Shown here piece after piece: positions 36,001 to 44,660 of a stretch of 64,000 nucleotides of DNA. The translations under genes and the position numbers were made by a program. Origin of the DNA: Prevotellaceae bacterium (GTDB lineage: Bacteria; Bacteroidota; Bacteroidia; Bacteroidales; Bacteroidaceae); NCBI GenBank assembly GCA_015256945.1, contig JABZLB010000005.1, forward strand, positions 45,992 to 109,991, written 5' to 3'. The stretch's first letter is position 1. Each line of letters opens with the position of its first letter. The notes beneath the pieces were generated by a model that saw nothing but the letters and a program-made list of their open reading frames with translations, was not told the origin of the DNA and searched no databases.

Positions 36001-37517
36001 GAAGTATTGCCGGGCAATGTGTTCAGTGAGCCTTTGATAGCAGCAACTATATTTTTATCATTGATGTTGAAAATACCCTGGTATAAGCCGTTCATCCACT
36101 GGCCGTCGACCTTTATATTATGGTATGTATAGCCGTTATAATGGAACTGTGATATGGTTCCCTGTGTTTTAATATATTTATTTTTCAGATTCCCGTCAAT
36201 GTCAATATTGGTAGCTATGGTGCCAAATTTATTGTCGTTAAGTATTTGACGCATGTTGAATCCTGCCGATTCGATATGACCTGTAAAGCTGTTACCATGT
36301 TTGCCTATTCCCAAACGAGCATTGCCTGCTTCTGATAAAAGCAGGCCTTTTAGAGCTATATCCGACTGGTAACCGCCAACAAACCCTTTGAATTGAATGC
36401 TTCCCAACCGGCTGACAGGGGCTGGAATTTTGCCTGTAAGCAGTTTAAGCCCTTCTCCGTTAACCGTTAACCGGGACAGATTAGCCGCCCATCTGAGCGA
36501 TGATGGGATGCCGTTTGCCGAACCATCAGCCGTTAACCGGATGTCGGCAGGAGATAAAAGAGAAGCTTTTGTACCTTTTGATGGCACACTCAGCTGAATA
36601 GACTTGATGCGAACAGACGAACTTGTACCTGAAAAATCGGTACGAAGGACAACTGTTCTCTTTGTAGTTTTGAAAGCAGAATAAATAAAAGCCAAGTCGG
36701 ACAACGTAACAAACGATTCGTTTATCTTACCATTATATAATAAAGTAGCAGGCTCAAACCGCTTGTCTTTGAACTGATAGGAAGCGCCGATACTGGTGAT
36801 AGAAAGGCGGGAATTGGTAAGAGTGGCATCAAAATTATTCAATAAAAAGTTTTTCCTGCCTGCATTAAGCTTAAACGTTAATGATGTTAAGTTAAGCCCT
36901 GAAGCCTCTTTTAGGGAAAGCGTACGAACATTAAGGGCCAGAGAATCGTTAGTTAAGGCGTTGAGAATAATGTGCGAACTGATGTCCGTAAAATGTAAAT
37001 GGTTAACATCTAATGTTTTCTTTCTGGGAACATCAAACCTGTTCCATGCAATGTCACCATGCCTGATGATAAGACTGTTAATAGCTAAATAAAGAGGAGC
37101 CTGACGTGTAGTATCCTTAGATGCAAGCGAATCTAAGACAAATTGAAAGTTGGGTGAGGCAGCTTCATTACGTTTATAAAGGTTGGCTTGCATGCCAAAT
37201 ACTTGAGCTGACGTAATAGCTATGCGGCCTTTTAATAATTCGATATAGCTGAATTTAGCAGAAATACGTGATGCTTTGAGCATTTTCTGCCCGCTTTGGT
37301 CGAGAATATTGACGTTGTCGACGATGATACGGTTTAAAAATCCTAAGTCGACACGTTCAATATAAACCCTGGTAGCCAGTTTTTTTGCTAAAGCATCAGA
37401 AACCTTTTCGCCAATAGTTTGCTGCACCACAGGTATGTTTACCATGATGATTGCAGCGAAATAGAGCGTAACTATTGCCCATATTACACTATTGATAATG
37501 TGTTTTGCTCTTCTCAA
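33054..37517 (-). CDS. tamB: TamB-like translocation and assembly module / AsmA-like bridge protein
   Basis: 1487 residues. An N-terminal membrane anchor (about residues 7-30, VIWAIVTLYFAAIIMVNIPV) leads into a very long run of beta-strand repeats and ends in the DUF490/TamB domain (NNDWNIGANISTGDEGWNNA, GRALNNRLLINGQFGYRDNN). TamB-type proteins span the periplasm and are tied to outer-membrane protein assembly or phospholipid transport. The gene is alone on the minus strand, and its promoter at 37526 leaves hardly any untranslated leader. Confidence 0.93.
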   Translation of the reverse strand: MRRAKHIINSVIWAIVTLYFAAIIMVNIPVVQQTIGEKVSDALAKKLATRVYIERVDLGFLNRIIVDNVNILDQSGQKMLKASRISAKFSYIELLKGRIAITSAQVFGMQANLYKRNEAASPNFQFVLDSLASKDTTRQAPLYLAINSLIIRHGDIAWNRFDVPRKKTLDVNHLHFTDISSHIILNALTNDSLALNVRTLSLKEASGLNLTSLTFKLNAGRKNFLLNNFDATLTNSRLSITSIGASYQFKDKRFEPATLLYNGKINESFVTLSDLAFIYSAFKTTKRTVVLRTDFSGTSSSVRIKSIQLSVPSKGTKASLLSPADIRLTADGSANGIPSSLRWAANLSRLTVNGEGLKLLTGKIPAPVSRLGSIQFKGFVGGYQSDIALKGLLLSEAGNARLGIGKHGNSFTGHIESAGFNMRQILNDNKFGTIATNIDIDGNLKNKYIKTQGTISQFHYNGYTYHNIKVDGQWMNGLYQGIFNINDKNIVAAIKGSLNTLPGNTSAKLTADIRHFAPSTLNLFSGKFANNTYSALIVADFTGRSLNTANGKLGISRLTVRMPSANYTLDSLRLSAGTNHNGHFVTMHSDFGHATITGNFNYTTLAQSIENIIANKLPSITKLSSIRFHAVKNNNYTLKAVITKSDWARALLGIPVELHDTLTINSQLSDRGKTLNADIFAPNITYDNRHLKNVSIVLNTLNNRLNADIMLSQASKNGKSSDYRIEASAGDNKLFTILSIDNHARKQRLRGRLNANINFTQSTDGNSVANMEVLPSQVNIGDTVLTIHPASIRYSAQHLEIDKFAITSGEQHITVNGMVTKGKDDSLTVDLKNVNVEYILDLVNFHSVSFGGYASGKAHVAHLFDKPSVSGTIQVNHFSFEGGSLGTLYADANWDNKLGQINIDAVAKDTLNAPSSPLPWRTAFVKGYVSLKNHDINLAMKLNETRANFLGNLCSSFLNSVDLSGNGELTLWGDLSKLNLTGNVTAHGKVGVTALGTCYSINNARVNFAENEIKFLNDTVYDKVGNAGTLNGSIHHQHLSQMSYDMNVTARHLLAYDFNASSGSSFYGKVFATGQAGIRGQSGEVNINVNLTPEKGSEIVYDITSPEALDTQNFIHWSSRDTLNASALAFNVPRENNDSIHKEDEEADDIPTDIHLNFMINANPDATIKLIMDKASGDYIALNGNGNLRATYYNKGEFNLFGNYKVDHGIYKLTIQNIIKRDFVFMEGSTISFRGDPYAALLKLKAQYPVASVSLSDLHIGRSFSSNNIKVNCIMNITGTPAAPKISFDLDMPTVGADAKQMIYSIINSEEEMNQQVLYLLAVGRFYSQNNNNADAEGSNRASLAMQSILSGQLSQQINNVLGTVIQNNDWNIGANISTGDEGWNNAEYEGLLSGRALNNRLLINGQFGYRDNNNATTSFIGDFDIRYLIFPNGNFSIHVYNQTNDRYFTRNSLNTQGVGFILKKDFNSLRDLLNFNKRKKSVTPVK

Positions 37518-37525
37518 TTGGGCTG

Positions 37526-37533
37526 CAAATATA
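37526..37533 (-). promoter_or_regulatory. -7 box of tamB
   Basis: Reads TATATTTG on the minus strand, ending only eight bases from the ATG codon at 37517, so the transcript would be almost leaderless unless a more distal promoter exists. Confidence 0.55.
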
Positions 37534-37595
37534 TAAATTTTTGCGCTAAGTATAAATAAAAGAGGTAAATTATCGGTAATGAATTAAATTTTGTT

Positions 37596-37603
37596 TAATT
37601 TTG
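37596..37603 (+). promoter_or_regulatory. -7 box of the nqr operon
   Basis: TAATTTTG, an exact TAnnTTTG match, 82 bases before nqrA; no clear -33 box. Confidence 0.5.
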
Positions 37604-37685
37604 CATAGCTGATAATGTGAGCGACATATTGGTTTACTGTTATCGTAAATTACAAATATTAAAAGAATAATATTTCTATTTTTCT

Positions 37686-39035
37686 ATGGCAAATATATTT
37701 AGGTTGAAGAAAGGCTTAAACATAAACCTAAAGGGGAAAGCTGAAAAAAAGAAGACAAAGGTTCAATATTCCCAGGAATATGGCTTAGTACCCGACTTCT
37801 TTTCTGGTGTTACACCAAAGCTTATGGTTAAAGAAGGCGATCATGTTTTGGCAGGAGAAGCCTTATTTGTCAATAAGAATTGTCCGCAGGTTGGTTTTGC
37901 ATCCCCTGTAAGTGGTGTAGTAGAAGCTGTGGTTAGAGGTGAACGCCGCAAGGTGTTGTGCGTAAAATTAAAAGCAGATGAAGCACAGCAGTACAAAGAT
38001 TTTGGACAGGCTGACCCTGCGTTGCTGGATGGAGAAGGTGTAAAGGCAAAGCTGTTGGAAGCTGGATTATTTGGTTATATCAACCAGTTGCCGTATGCCG
38101 TATCGACAACTCCCGATGTAACTCCGAAAGGAATATTTGTATCAGCCTTAAGGGATATGCCCCTTTCTGGCGATTTTGAATATGAACTTCAGGGTAATGA
38201 AGAAGCTTTTGTGAAAGGGTTACAGGCTTTGTCGAAGATAGCAAAAGTTTATTTGGGCGTTGGAAGCCACCAGACCGCTGATATATTAACGACGGTAAAA
38301 GACGTTGACCTGAATGTCTTTGACGGGCCTTGTCCGGCAGGAAATGTGGGCGTTCAAATCAATCATATCGCACCAGTTAACAAGGGAGAGACCGTATGGA
38401 CGGTTGAACCTACGGCAGTTATTTTCTTTGGACGTCTGTTTTTAACGGGAAAAGTAAACCTGACAAGGACGATAGCGGTAGCCGGCAGCCAGGTAATTGA
38501 TCCGTCATATTCAGATGTTTTGGTAGGAACAAAACTGGAAGACATTTTGAAAAACAGAATTGTTGCGACAGAACATATCCGAATTTTAAATGGAAACCCG
38601 CTTACCGGTTGTAAAGATTCTTTGGATGGCTATCTCGGAGCACATACATCAGAGGTAACGGTTATTCCAGAAGGGGATAACGCTGACGAAATGCTGGGAT
38701 GGATTATGCCGCGTACTGATGAGTTCTCGACAAGCCGTTCGTATCTGTCGTGGCTCTTTAAGGGCAGGCAATATGACCTCGATGCACGTATTAAAGGCGG
38801 TGAAAGGCATATGATTATGAGTGGAGAATACGATAGAGTATTGCCAATGGATATTTACGCTGAATACTTAATTAAAGCCATTATAAGCGGAAATATTGAC
38901 CGTCAGGAGGAACTTGGTATTTACGAAGTGGCACCAGAGGATTTTGCCTTAGCCGAATTTGTTGATAGTTCAAAGCTGCCTTTACAGGAAATTGTAAGGA
39001 AAGGTTTGGATATTCTCAGAAAAGAGAATGCATAA
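37686..39035 (+). CDS. nqrA: Na+-translocating NADH:quinone reductase subunit A
   Basis: 449 residues, normal length, no membrane helices. Subunit A is the soluble peripheral quinone-binding subunit of Na+-NQR, which oxidises NADH and exports Na+. Family marks are the start IFRLKKGLNINLKGKAEK, the biotinyl-like fold around KLMVKEGDHVLAGEALF and GSHQTADIL. First gene of a complete nqrABCDEF operon. Confidence 0.98.
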   Translation: MANIFRLKKGLNINLKGKAEKKKTKVQYSQEYGLVPDFFSGVTPKLMVKEGDHVLAGEALFVNKNCPQVGFASPVSGVVEAVVRGERRKVLCVKLKADEAQQYKDFGQADPALLDGEGVKAKLLEAGLFGYINQLPYAVSTTPDVTPKGIFVSALRDMPLSGDFEYELQGNEEAFVKGLQALSKIAKVYLGVGSHQTADILTTVKDVDLNVFDGPCPAGNVGVQINHIAPVNKGETVWTVEPTAVIFFGRLFLTGKVNLTRTIAVAGSQVIDPSYSDVLVGTKLEDILKNRIVATEHIRILNGNPLTGCKDSLDGYLGAHTSEVTVIPEGDNADEMLGWIMPRTDEFSTSRSYLSWLFKGRQYDLDARIKGGERHMIMSGEYDRVLPMDIYAEYLIKAIISGNIDRQEELGIYEVAPEDFALAEFVDSSKLPLQEIVRKGLDILRKENA

Positions 39036-39068
39036 TTTAAAAATAATCTCCAGTCTTATATTATAATA

Positions 39069-40232
39069 ATGAGAGCATTAAAAAGTTATCTTGACAAGAT
39101 AAAACCGAATTTTGAAGAGGGCGGTAGGCTGCACGCTTTCAAAAGTATTTACGATGGTTTTGAAACATTCTTGTTTGTTCCAAATACAACTTCGCAGAGT
39201 GGAGCATCCATTCATGATGCAATCGACTCGAAACGCATAATGAGTTTCGTTGACATTGCGCTGCTGCCAGTCTTGCTTTTTGGCATGTACAATGTAGGCT
39301 ATCAAAATTATCTTGCGGCACATACACTTGAGTCGGCTTCTTTTTTTTCTGTATTTTTCTTCGGTTTTCTGGCTGTTCTGCCTAAATTGCTTGTCAGTTA
39401 TATTGTTGGTTTAGGAATTGAGTTTGCCTGGGCACAATGGAAAGGTGAAGAGATTCAGGAAGGCTTTTTAGTCACTGGAATGATAATTCCATTGATAATA
39501 CCTGTTACAACACCCTTGTGGATGTTGGCATTGGCTGTTGCTTTCTCTGTAATTTTCTGCAAAGAAATATTCGGAGGCACAGGAATGAACTTTGTAAATG
39601 TAGCGATTGGTGCCCGTATGTTCCTGTTTTTCTCATATCCAAGTAAGATGACTGGCGATACAGTGTGGGTAGCTAAGGAAAGTATCTTTGGGTTAGGAAA
39701 TACATTACCTGATGGCTTTACGATGGCAACTCCCCTGGCACACATTGCGCAGCATACACCTGTTAATAATAGTGTATGGGATATGATAGTTGGGTTAATG
39801 CCTGGTTCTATTGGCGAAACGTCGGTAATAGCCATTGCTATTGGAGCCGTTATTCTGCTGTGGACTGGAATTGCCAGTTGGAAAACCATGTTTAGCGTGT
39901 TTTTAGGTGGTTCATTGATGGCCATATTATTCCAGATGACAGGCGAATCGTCTGTGAAATGGTGGGAGCATCTTATCCTCGGAGGCTTCTGTTTTGGAGC
40001 TGTATTTATGGCTACAGATCCTGTAACATCAGCACGAACAGAGACTGGTAAGTGGATTTATGGATTCATTGTAGGCGCTATGGCACTCATCGTAAGGGTG
40101 ATGAATCTGGGTTATCCCGAAGGAATGATGCTTGCAATATTCTTTGGAAATGTGATTACACCACTTATTGACTATTGTGTTGTGCAAAGAAATATTACAA
40201 AACGGGCCAAAAGAAGTAAGGTAATTGATTAA
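39069..40232 (+). CDS. nqrB: Na+-translocating NADH:quinone reductase subunit B
   Basis: 387 residues with about ten membrane helices. Carries covalent FMN and riboflavin in the Na+-pumping core. The flavinylation site appears to be Thr221 in DGFTMAT, fitting the ApbE consensus D-x-x-(s/t)-g-A-T except for Met in the usual Gly position. Other marks are GIEFAWAQWKGEEIQEGFLV and the ATDPVTSARTETGKW loop. It begins 33 bases after nqrA. Confidence 0.97.
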   Translation: MRALKSYLDKIKPNFEEGGRLHAFKSIYDGFETFLFVPNTTSQSGASIHDAIDSKRIMSFVDIALLPVLLFGMYNVGYQNYLAAHTLESASFFSVFFFGFLAVLPKLLVSYIVGLGIEFAWAQWKGEEIQEGFLVTGMIIPLIIPVTTPLWMLALAVAFSVIFCKEIFGGTGMNFVNVAIGARMFLFFSYPSKMTGDTVWVAKESIFGLGNTLPDGFTMATPLAHIAQHTPVNNSVWDMIVGLMPGSIGETSVIAIAIGAVILLWTGIASWKTMFSVFLGGSLMAILFQMTGESSVKWWEHLILGGFCFGAVFMATDPVTSARTETGKWIYGFIVGAMALIVRVMNLGYPEGMMLAIFFGNVITPLIDYCVVQRNITKRAKRSKVID

Positions 40233-40243
40233 GAAAACGGAGT

Positions 40244-40873
40244 ATGAAAACAAATAGTAATTCGTACACTATAATTTATTCTATTGTCATAGTAATAGTA
40301 GTAGCTTTTCTTTTAGCATTTGTTTATCAGGTATTAAAGCCTACACAGGATGCTAATGTAGCATTGGATCAGAAGAAGCAAATCCTGTGTAGCCTGAACA
40401 TTCGCGATTTAGACAATGCTACGGCTGAGGCTGATTATAACAAGATGCTTGTGTCGGAGAAGAAGTTTCATAATGGTACGATTTATACCTTTAAGATAAA
40501 TGGTAAAACCAAATATGTGTTTACGGTTAAGGGTATGGGCCTTTGGGGTGGCATTAATGGGTTCATAGCAGTAAACGATGACAAGGAAACGGTGTATGGT
40601 GCCTATTTTAATCATGAGAGTGAAACGGCAGGATTAGGCGCAGAAATTAAAGATAACCGTAAATGGCAAGAGCAATTTAGAGGGAAAAAACTTTTCTCAA
40701 ATTTGAAACATAGTGATATTGCGTTGTCAGTTCAAAAGAAGATTACCGACCCGAAAACGCAAGTAGATGCAGTAACCGGCGCTACATTGACATCAAATGG
40801 AGTAGCTGAAATGATGGCAGATAAGGAGAATGGATTAGGTCAATACCTCGATTTCCTGAATAAGAAACAATGA
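40244..40873 (+). CDS. nqrC: Na+-translocating NADH:quinone reductase subunit C
   Basis: 209 residues with one N-terminal helix and a periplasmic FMN-binding domain. The covalent FMN is expected on Thr181 in DAVTGATLTSNGV, an exact fit to the ApbE target motif. It transfers electrons between NqrF and NqrB. No ApbE flavin transferase is in the window. Eleven bases after nqrB. Confidence 0.97.
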   Translation: MKTNSNSYTIIYSIVIVIVVAFLLAFVYQVLKPTQDANVALDQKKQILCSLNIRDLDNATAEADYNKMLVSEKKFHNGTIYTFKINGKTKYVFTVKGMGLWGGINGFIAVNDDKETVYGAYFNHESETAGLGAEIKDNRKWQEQFRGKKLFSNLKHSDIALSVQKKITDPKTQVDAVTGATLTSNGVAEMMADKENGLGQYLDFLNKKQ

Positions 40874-40898
40874 TAAAACAGTTATAAAAGGTTTCAAG

Positions 40899-41528
40899 AT
40901 GAGTTTATTTTCAAAACAAAATAGAGAAGCTTTCACAGAACCTCTCCACCTGAATAACCCGATTATGGTGCAGGTTCTTGGCATTTGTAGTGCTTTAGCT
41001 GTAACATCGCAGCTTAAACCTGCCATTGTAATGGGGCTTGCTGTGGCTGTAATTACTGCTTTTTCAAACGTAATTATTTCTGTTATACGTAATACGATTC
41101 CTGTCAGAATACGTATTATTGTACAGCTTGTTGTTGTTGCCGCACTGGTTACCATCGTTAATCAGATATTAAAAGCCTCTGCTTATGATGTAAGTGTGCA
41201 GCTTTCTGTTTACGTAGGCTTAATTATAACCAACTGTATTTTGATGGGACGTCTGGAAGCTTTCGCTATGATGAATAAGCCCTGGCCTTCATTTCTGGAT
41301 GGCTTAGGGAATGGATTGGGGTATGCTTTAATCCTTGTTATCGTAGGTGCCTTTCGTGAATTTATCGGCCGTGGAAGCTTATTGGGATTCCATATCATCC
41401 CATCGAGTGTGTATGATTTAGGTTATATGAACAATGGTATGATGAATATGTCGTGCACTGCTTTGATACTGATAGGTTGTGTAATATGGATTAACCGTGC
41501 CTTTTTTGTTCATGATGAAAGCAAATAA
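40899..41528 (+). CDS. nqrD: Na+-translocating NADH:quinone reductase subunit D
   Basis: 209 residues, six membrane helices. NqrD and NqrE form an inverted pair that holds an iron centre in the membrane. Conserved segments are the N-terminal NPIMVQVLGICSALAVTSQL and GRGSLLGF; it begins 25 bases after nqrC. Confidence 0.96.
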   Translation: MSLFSKQNREAFTEPLHLNNPIMVQVLGICSALAVTSQLKPAIVMGLAVAVITAFSNVIISVIRNTIPVRIRIIVQLVVVAALVTIVNQILKASAYDVSVQLSVYVGLIITNCILMGRLEAFAMMNKPWPSFLDGLGNGLGYALILVIVGAFREFIGRGSLLGFHIIPSSVYDLGYMNNGMMNMSCTALILIGCVIWINRAFFVHDESK

Positions 41529-41558
41529 ATCATTATTATAATCATAGGAAATAAGTAA

Positions 41559-42185
41559 ATGGAACACGCTATATCATTATTATTCAGATCTATTTTCGTA
41601 GACAACATGATATTTGCTTACTTTCTGGGTATGTGTTCGTACCTGGCCGTAAGTAAAAATGTAAAAACGTCTCTCGGTTTAGGATTGGCAGTTACCTTTG
41701 TATTGTTGGTAACAGAGCCAATTAATTATCTTCTTCAAACGAAGATTCTTGGCCCCGACTGTTTAGTTAAGGGTGTAGACCTCAGTTATCTGAGCTTTAT
41801 TCTTTTCATCGCTGTTATTGCAGGTATTGTTCAGCTTGTTGAAATGGCTGTTGAAAAATATAGTCCTTCTCTTTATGCTGCATTGGGAATATTCCTGCCT
41901 TTAATTGCTGTGAACTGTGCAATTATGGGTGCTTCGCTGTTTATGCAACAACGAATTCTGATGGATCCAGCCAATTCGCAGGCTATAAATAATGTGTGGG
42001 ACAGTGTGGCGCATGCGTTAGGTTCGGGACTTGGCTGGACAATGGCTATTGTAATGTTTGGTGCAATTCGTGAAAAACTGGAATATAGTGATGTGCCTAA
42101 GCCTCTTCAAGGAATGGGAATTGCCTTTATTACCGTAGGACTTATGGCGATGGCTATGATGTGTTTCAGTGGTTTGAAATTCTAA
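41559..42185 (+). CDS. nqrE: Na+-translocating NADH:quinone reductase subunit E
   Basis: 208 residues, six membrane helices. Partner of NqrD around the membrane iron centre. Family marks are NMIFAYFLGMCSYLAVSKN, which contains one conserved Cys, and AVNCAIMGASLFMQ, which contains the second. It begins 30 bases after nqrD. Confidence 0.97.
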   Translation: MEHAISLLFRSIFVDNMIFAYFLGMCSYLAVSKNVKTSLGLGLAVTFVLLVTEPINYLLQTKILGPDCLVKGVDLSYLSFILFIAVIAGIVQLVEMAVEKYSPSLYAALGIFLPLIAVNCAIMGASLFMQQRILMDPANSQAINNVWDSVAHALGSGLGWTMAIVMFGAIREKLEYSDVPKPLQGMGIAFITVGLMAMAMMCFSGLKF

Positions 42186-42205
42186 AATTGAGAGTAATAC
42201 AAAAT

Positions 42206-43474
42206 ATGGGCGAGTTTATTTCAATAAGCATAGCGGTTTTTCTGGTTGTTATTCTGCTGCTTGTAGCAATACTCCTGGTAGCAAAAAAGTACCTTAGTCC
42301 GAGTGGTAAGGTTACAATTACGGTTAATGATAACGACAAGCTTGTTGTAGAGCAGGGGAATAGCTTGCTTACAACATTGAATGATAACGGCATTCATCTA
42401 TCCTCTGCTTGTGGCGGGAAAGGTAGTTGCGGACAATGTCGTTGTCAGGTTATTAAAGGCGGTGGAGAAATTTTAGACACTGAGAAAAGTCATTTCTCCA
42501 GAAAAGAAATTAAGGAACACTGGCGCTTAGGATGCCAGACAAAGGTAAAGGGTGATCTTTCCATTAAGGTTAGTGAAGATATTCTTAATGTAAAGGAGTG
42601 GGAGTGTACCGTAATTTCCAATAATAATGTTAGTAGCTTTATTAAAGAATTTAAGGTTGCGCTTCCCCCCGGCGAGCATATGGATTTCATTCCCGGCTCA
42701 TATGCACAAATCAAGATTCCTGCTTATGATTGCATTGATTATGATAAGGACTTTGATAAAAGCATGATCGGTGATGAATATATTGAGGCTTGGAAGAAGT
42801 TTAACATCCTTTCTTTGAAAGCTCATAATCCTGAAGACACCATTCGTGCCTACTCAATGGCTAACTATCCTGCTGAAGGAGATATTATTACATTAACTGT
42901 TCGAATTGCGACAACGCCGTTCCTGCCTCGCCCGCAGGTTGGTTTTCAGGATGTTCCAACAGGTATAGGCTCATCCTATATTTTCTCATTGAAGCCGGGT
43001 GACAAAGTAAAGATGAGTGGTCCCTATGGCGATTTCCATCCTAAATTCAACAGTAAGCGTGAAATGATATGGATTGGAGGTGGTGCAGGTATGGCGCCTT
43101 TGCGCTCACAAATTATGCACATGACCAAGACATTAAATTGTCGTGATCGTGAAATGCACTTCTTTTATGGGGCACGTTCTCTCACGGAGGCATTCTTCCT
43201 TGAGGATTTTTGGGAATTAGAAAAGGAGTTTTCGAACTTCCATTTCCATTTATCTCTTGACCGTCCAGACCCGGTAGCCGATGCAGAAGGGGTTAAATAT
43301 TATGCTGGTTTTGCTGTTAATTGTATCAGAGATACCTATTTAAAGGATCATGATGCACCAGAAGACTGTGAGTATTATCTTTGTGGTCCACCTATGTTAA
43401 TAAAGACTGTTACCGATTATCTTGACAGTTTAGGTGTTGATTCTGATAGCATTATGTTTGATAACTTTGGTTAA
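42206..43474 (+). CDS. nqrF: Na+-translocating NADH:quinone reductase subunit F
   Basis: 422 residues from the start at 42206, which gives the family's N-terminal helix (ISISIAVFLVVILLLVAILL); a longer frame overlapping nqrE adds an atypical extension. It takes electrons from NADH. A [2Fe-2S] ferredoxin domain has Cys69, Cys75, Cys78 and Cys110; the FAD domain has RAYSMANYP, and the NADH domain GGGAGMAPLRSQI and CGPPMLIKTV. It ends the operon before a strong terminator. Confidence 0.98.
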   Translation: MGEFISISIAVFLVVILLLVAILLVAKKYLSPSGKVTITVNDNDKLVVEQGNSLLTTLNDNGIHLSSACGGKGSCGQCRCQVIKGGGEILDTEKSHFSRKEIKEHWRLGCQTKVKGDLSIKVSEDILNVKEWECTVISNNNVSSFIKEFKVALPPGEHMDFIPGSYAQIKIPAYDCIDYDKDFDKSMIGDEYIEAWKKFNILSLKAHNPEDTIRAYSMANYPAEGDIITLTVRIATTPFLPRPQVGFQDVPTGIGSSYIFSLKPGDKVKMSGPYGDFHPKFNSKREMIWIGGGAGMAPLRSQIMHMTKTLNCRDREMHFFYGARSLTEAFFLEDFWELEKEFSNFHFHLSLDRPDPVADAEGVKYYAGFAVNCIRDTYLKDHDAPEDCEYYLCGPPMLIKTVTDYLDSLGVDSDSIMFDNFG

Positions 43475-43546
43475 TCATCGTGCTTCACCACACTTTTAGT
43501 GTGTATTTCCAATAATAATATTGAATTATTATTTAGGATATTAATA

Positions 43547-43584
43547 AAAGAGGATATGTTATCGTACATATCCTCTTTGCTTTT
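43547..43584. terminator. Terminator between nqrF and dapA
   Basis: A perfect 13-bp stem, AAAGAGGATATGT (43547-43559) with ACATATCCTCTTT (43566-43578), followed by GCTTTTC on the plus strand; A-rich bases on the left make it usable from either side of the convergent genes. Confidence 0.85.
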
Positions 43585-43601
43585 CTAAATTTATTTGAAT
43601 C

Positions 43602-44492
43602 CTAAAATGTAAGTCTTTTCAGAATCTCAGCCATCTTATTCTTTGTTTCTATCTTTGTGGAAACAAGCGGAAGGCGTAAAATATTCTCAATAAGCCCCAT
43701 ATCATTTAACAGTGCTTTTACGCCCGCAGGGTTGCCATCTACAAACAACAACTTGTATAATTCGGTAAACGTATGATGTATTTTTCTTGCAGATTCGTAT
43801 TCGCCGTTGAACTCTAAGCGAATCATTCGTGAGAATTCCCTGGGTAAAGCATTGCCAATTACAGAAATAACACCTTTAGCTCCGCTTGCAATCATTGAAA
43901 AAGCAAGAGCATCGTCACCACTGATTACATCGAAATTTTCAGGCTTATTTTTTAATATTTCGTCAACTTGTACCAAATTTCCCGAAGCCTCTTTTATGCC
44001 AACAATATTTGGAAATTCCCATGCTAACCGAACAGTAGTCTCTGCTGTCATGTTAACACCAGTGCGACCAGGTACATTATAAAGCACAATGGGTTTAGGA
44101 CTAACCTTGGCTATTGCCTTAAAATGTTGGTAAAGACCTTCCTGTGATGGTTTGTTGTAATAAGGACAAATACTTAGAATACCATCGATACCGCTCCAGT
44201 CGCCCGATCTTATTTCTTCAACAACAGCCTGTGTATTGTTTCCTCCGCAATATTTCAGGACAGGAACACGTCCCTTATTAACCGTTTTGATAAATTCTGT
44301 AATCTTATTTTTCTCTTCTTTTGTAAGGCATGGAGCTTCTGCTGTGGTTGCTAATATGCACAAAAAATCAGCACCGTTTGTAATTTGATATTCTACCAAA
44401 TTTACCAAAGTATTATAATCTACTTCTCCCTGTGCTGTGAAAGGTGTGATAAGCGCTATACCTAATCCTCTAAAAATATTTTGTATTGCCAT
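43602..44492 (-). CDS. dapA: 4-Hydroxy-tetrahydrodipicolinate synthase
   Basis: 296 residues. Condenses pyruvate and aspartate semialdehyde at the start of the lysine and diaminopimelate pathway. The Schiff-base lysine is Lys167 in GIKEASGN and the proton-relay Tyr138 is in YNVPGRTG. The usual GTTGE loop reads ATTAE (48-52), two Gly-to-Ala changes near the active site that keep the Thr pair and Glu. It has its own promoter and faces nqrF. Confidence 0.95.
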   Translation of the reverse strand: MAIQNIFRGLGIALITPFTAQGEVDYNTLVNLVEYQITNGADFLCILATTAEAPCLTKEEKNKITEFIKTVNKGRVPVLKYCGGNNTQAVVEEIRSGDWSGIDGILSICPYYNKPSQEGLYQHFKAIAKVSPKPIVLYNVPGRTGVNMTAETTVRLAWEFPNIVGIKEASGNLVQVDEILKNKPENFDVISGDDALAFSMIASGAKGVISVIGNALPREFSRMIRLEFNGEYESARKIHHTFTELYKLLFVDGNPAGVKALLNDMGLIENILRLPLVSTKIETKNKMAEILKRLTF

Positions 44493-44539
44493 GCGAAAAA
44501 TCTTAGTTAATAATATATTTTTCTATAATAAAGCCTCAA

Positions 44540-44547
44540 CAAAGTTA
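44540..44547 (-). promoter_or_regulatory. -7 box of dapA
   Basis: Reads TAACTTTG on the minus strand, exact match, 48 bases before the start. Confidence 0.55.
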
Positions 44548-44660
44548 GTTAATCTATGTCATAGTTTGCGAGTAAGCACAGTATTACCTGCCGATTAGAG
44601 CTTACAACTTCAACTATTCTTCCCGGCGTAACCTGTAAATACACATTCGTCTCCAGCCCT

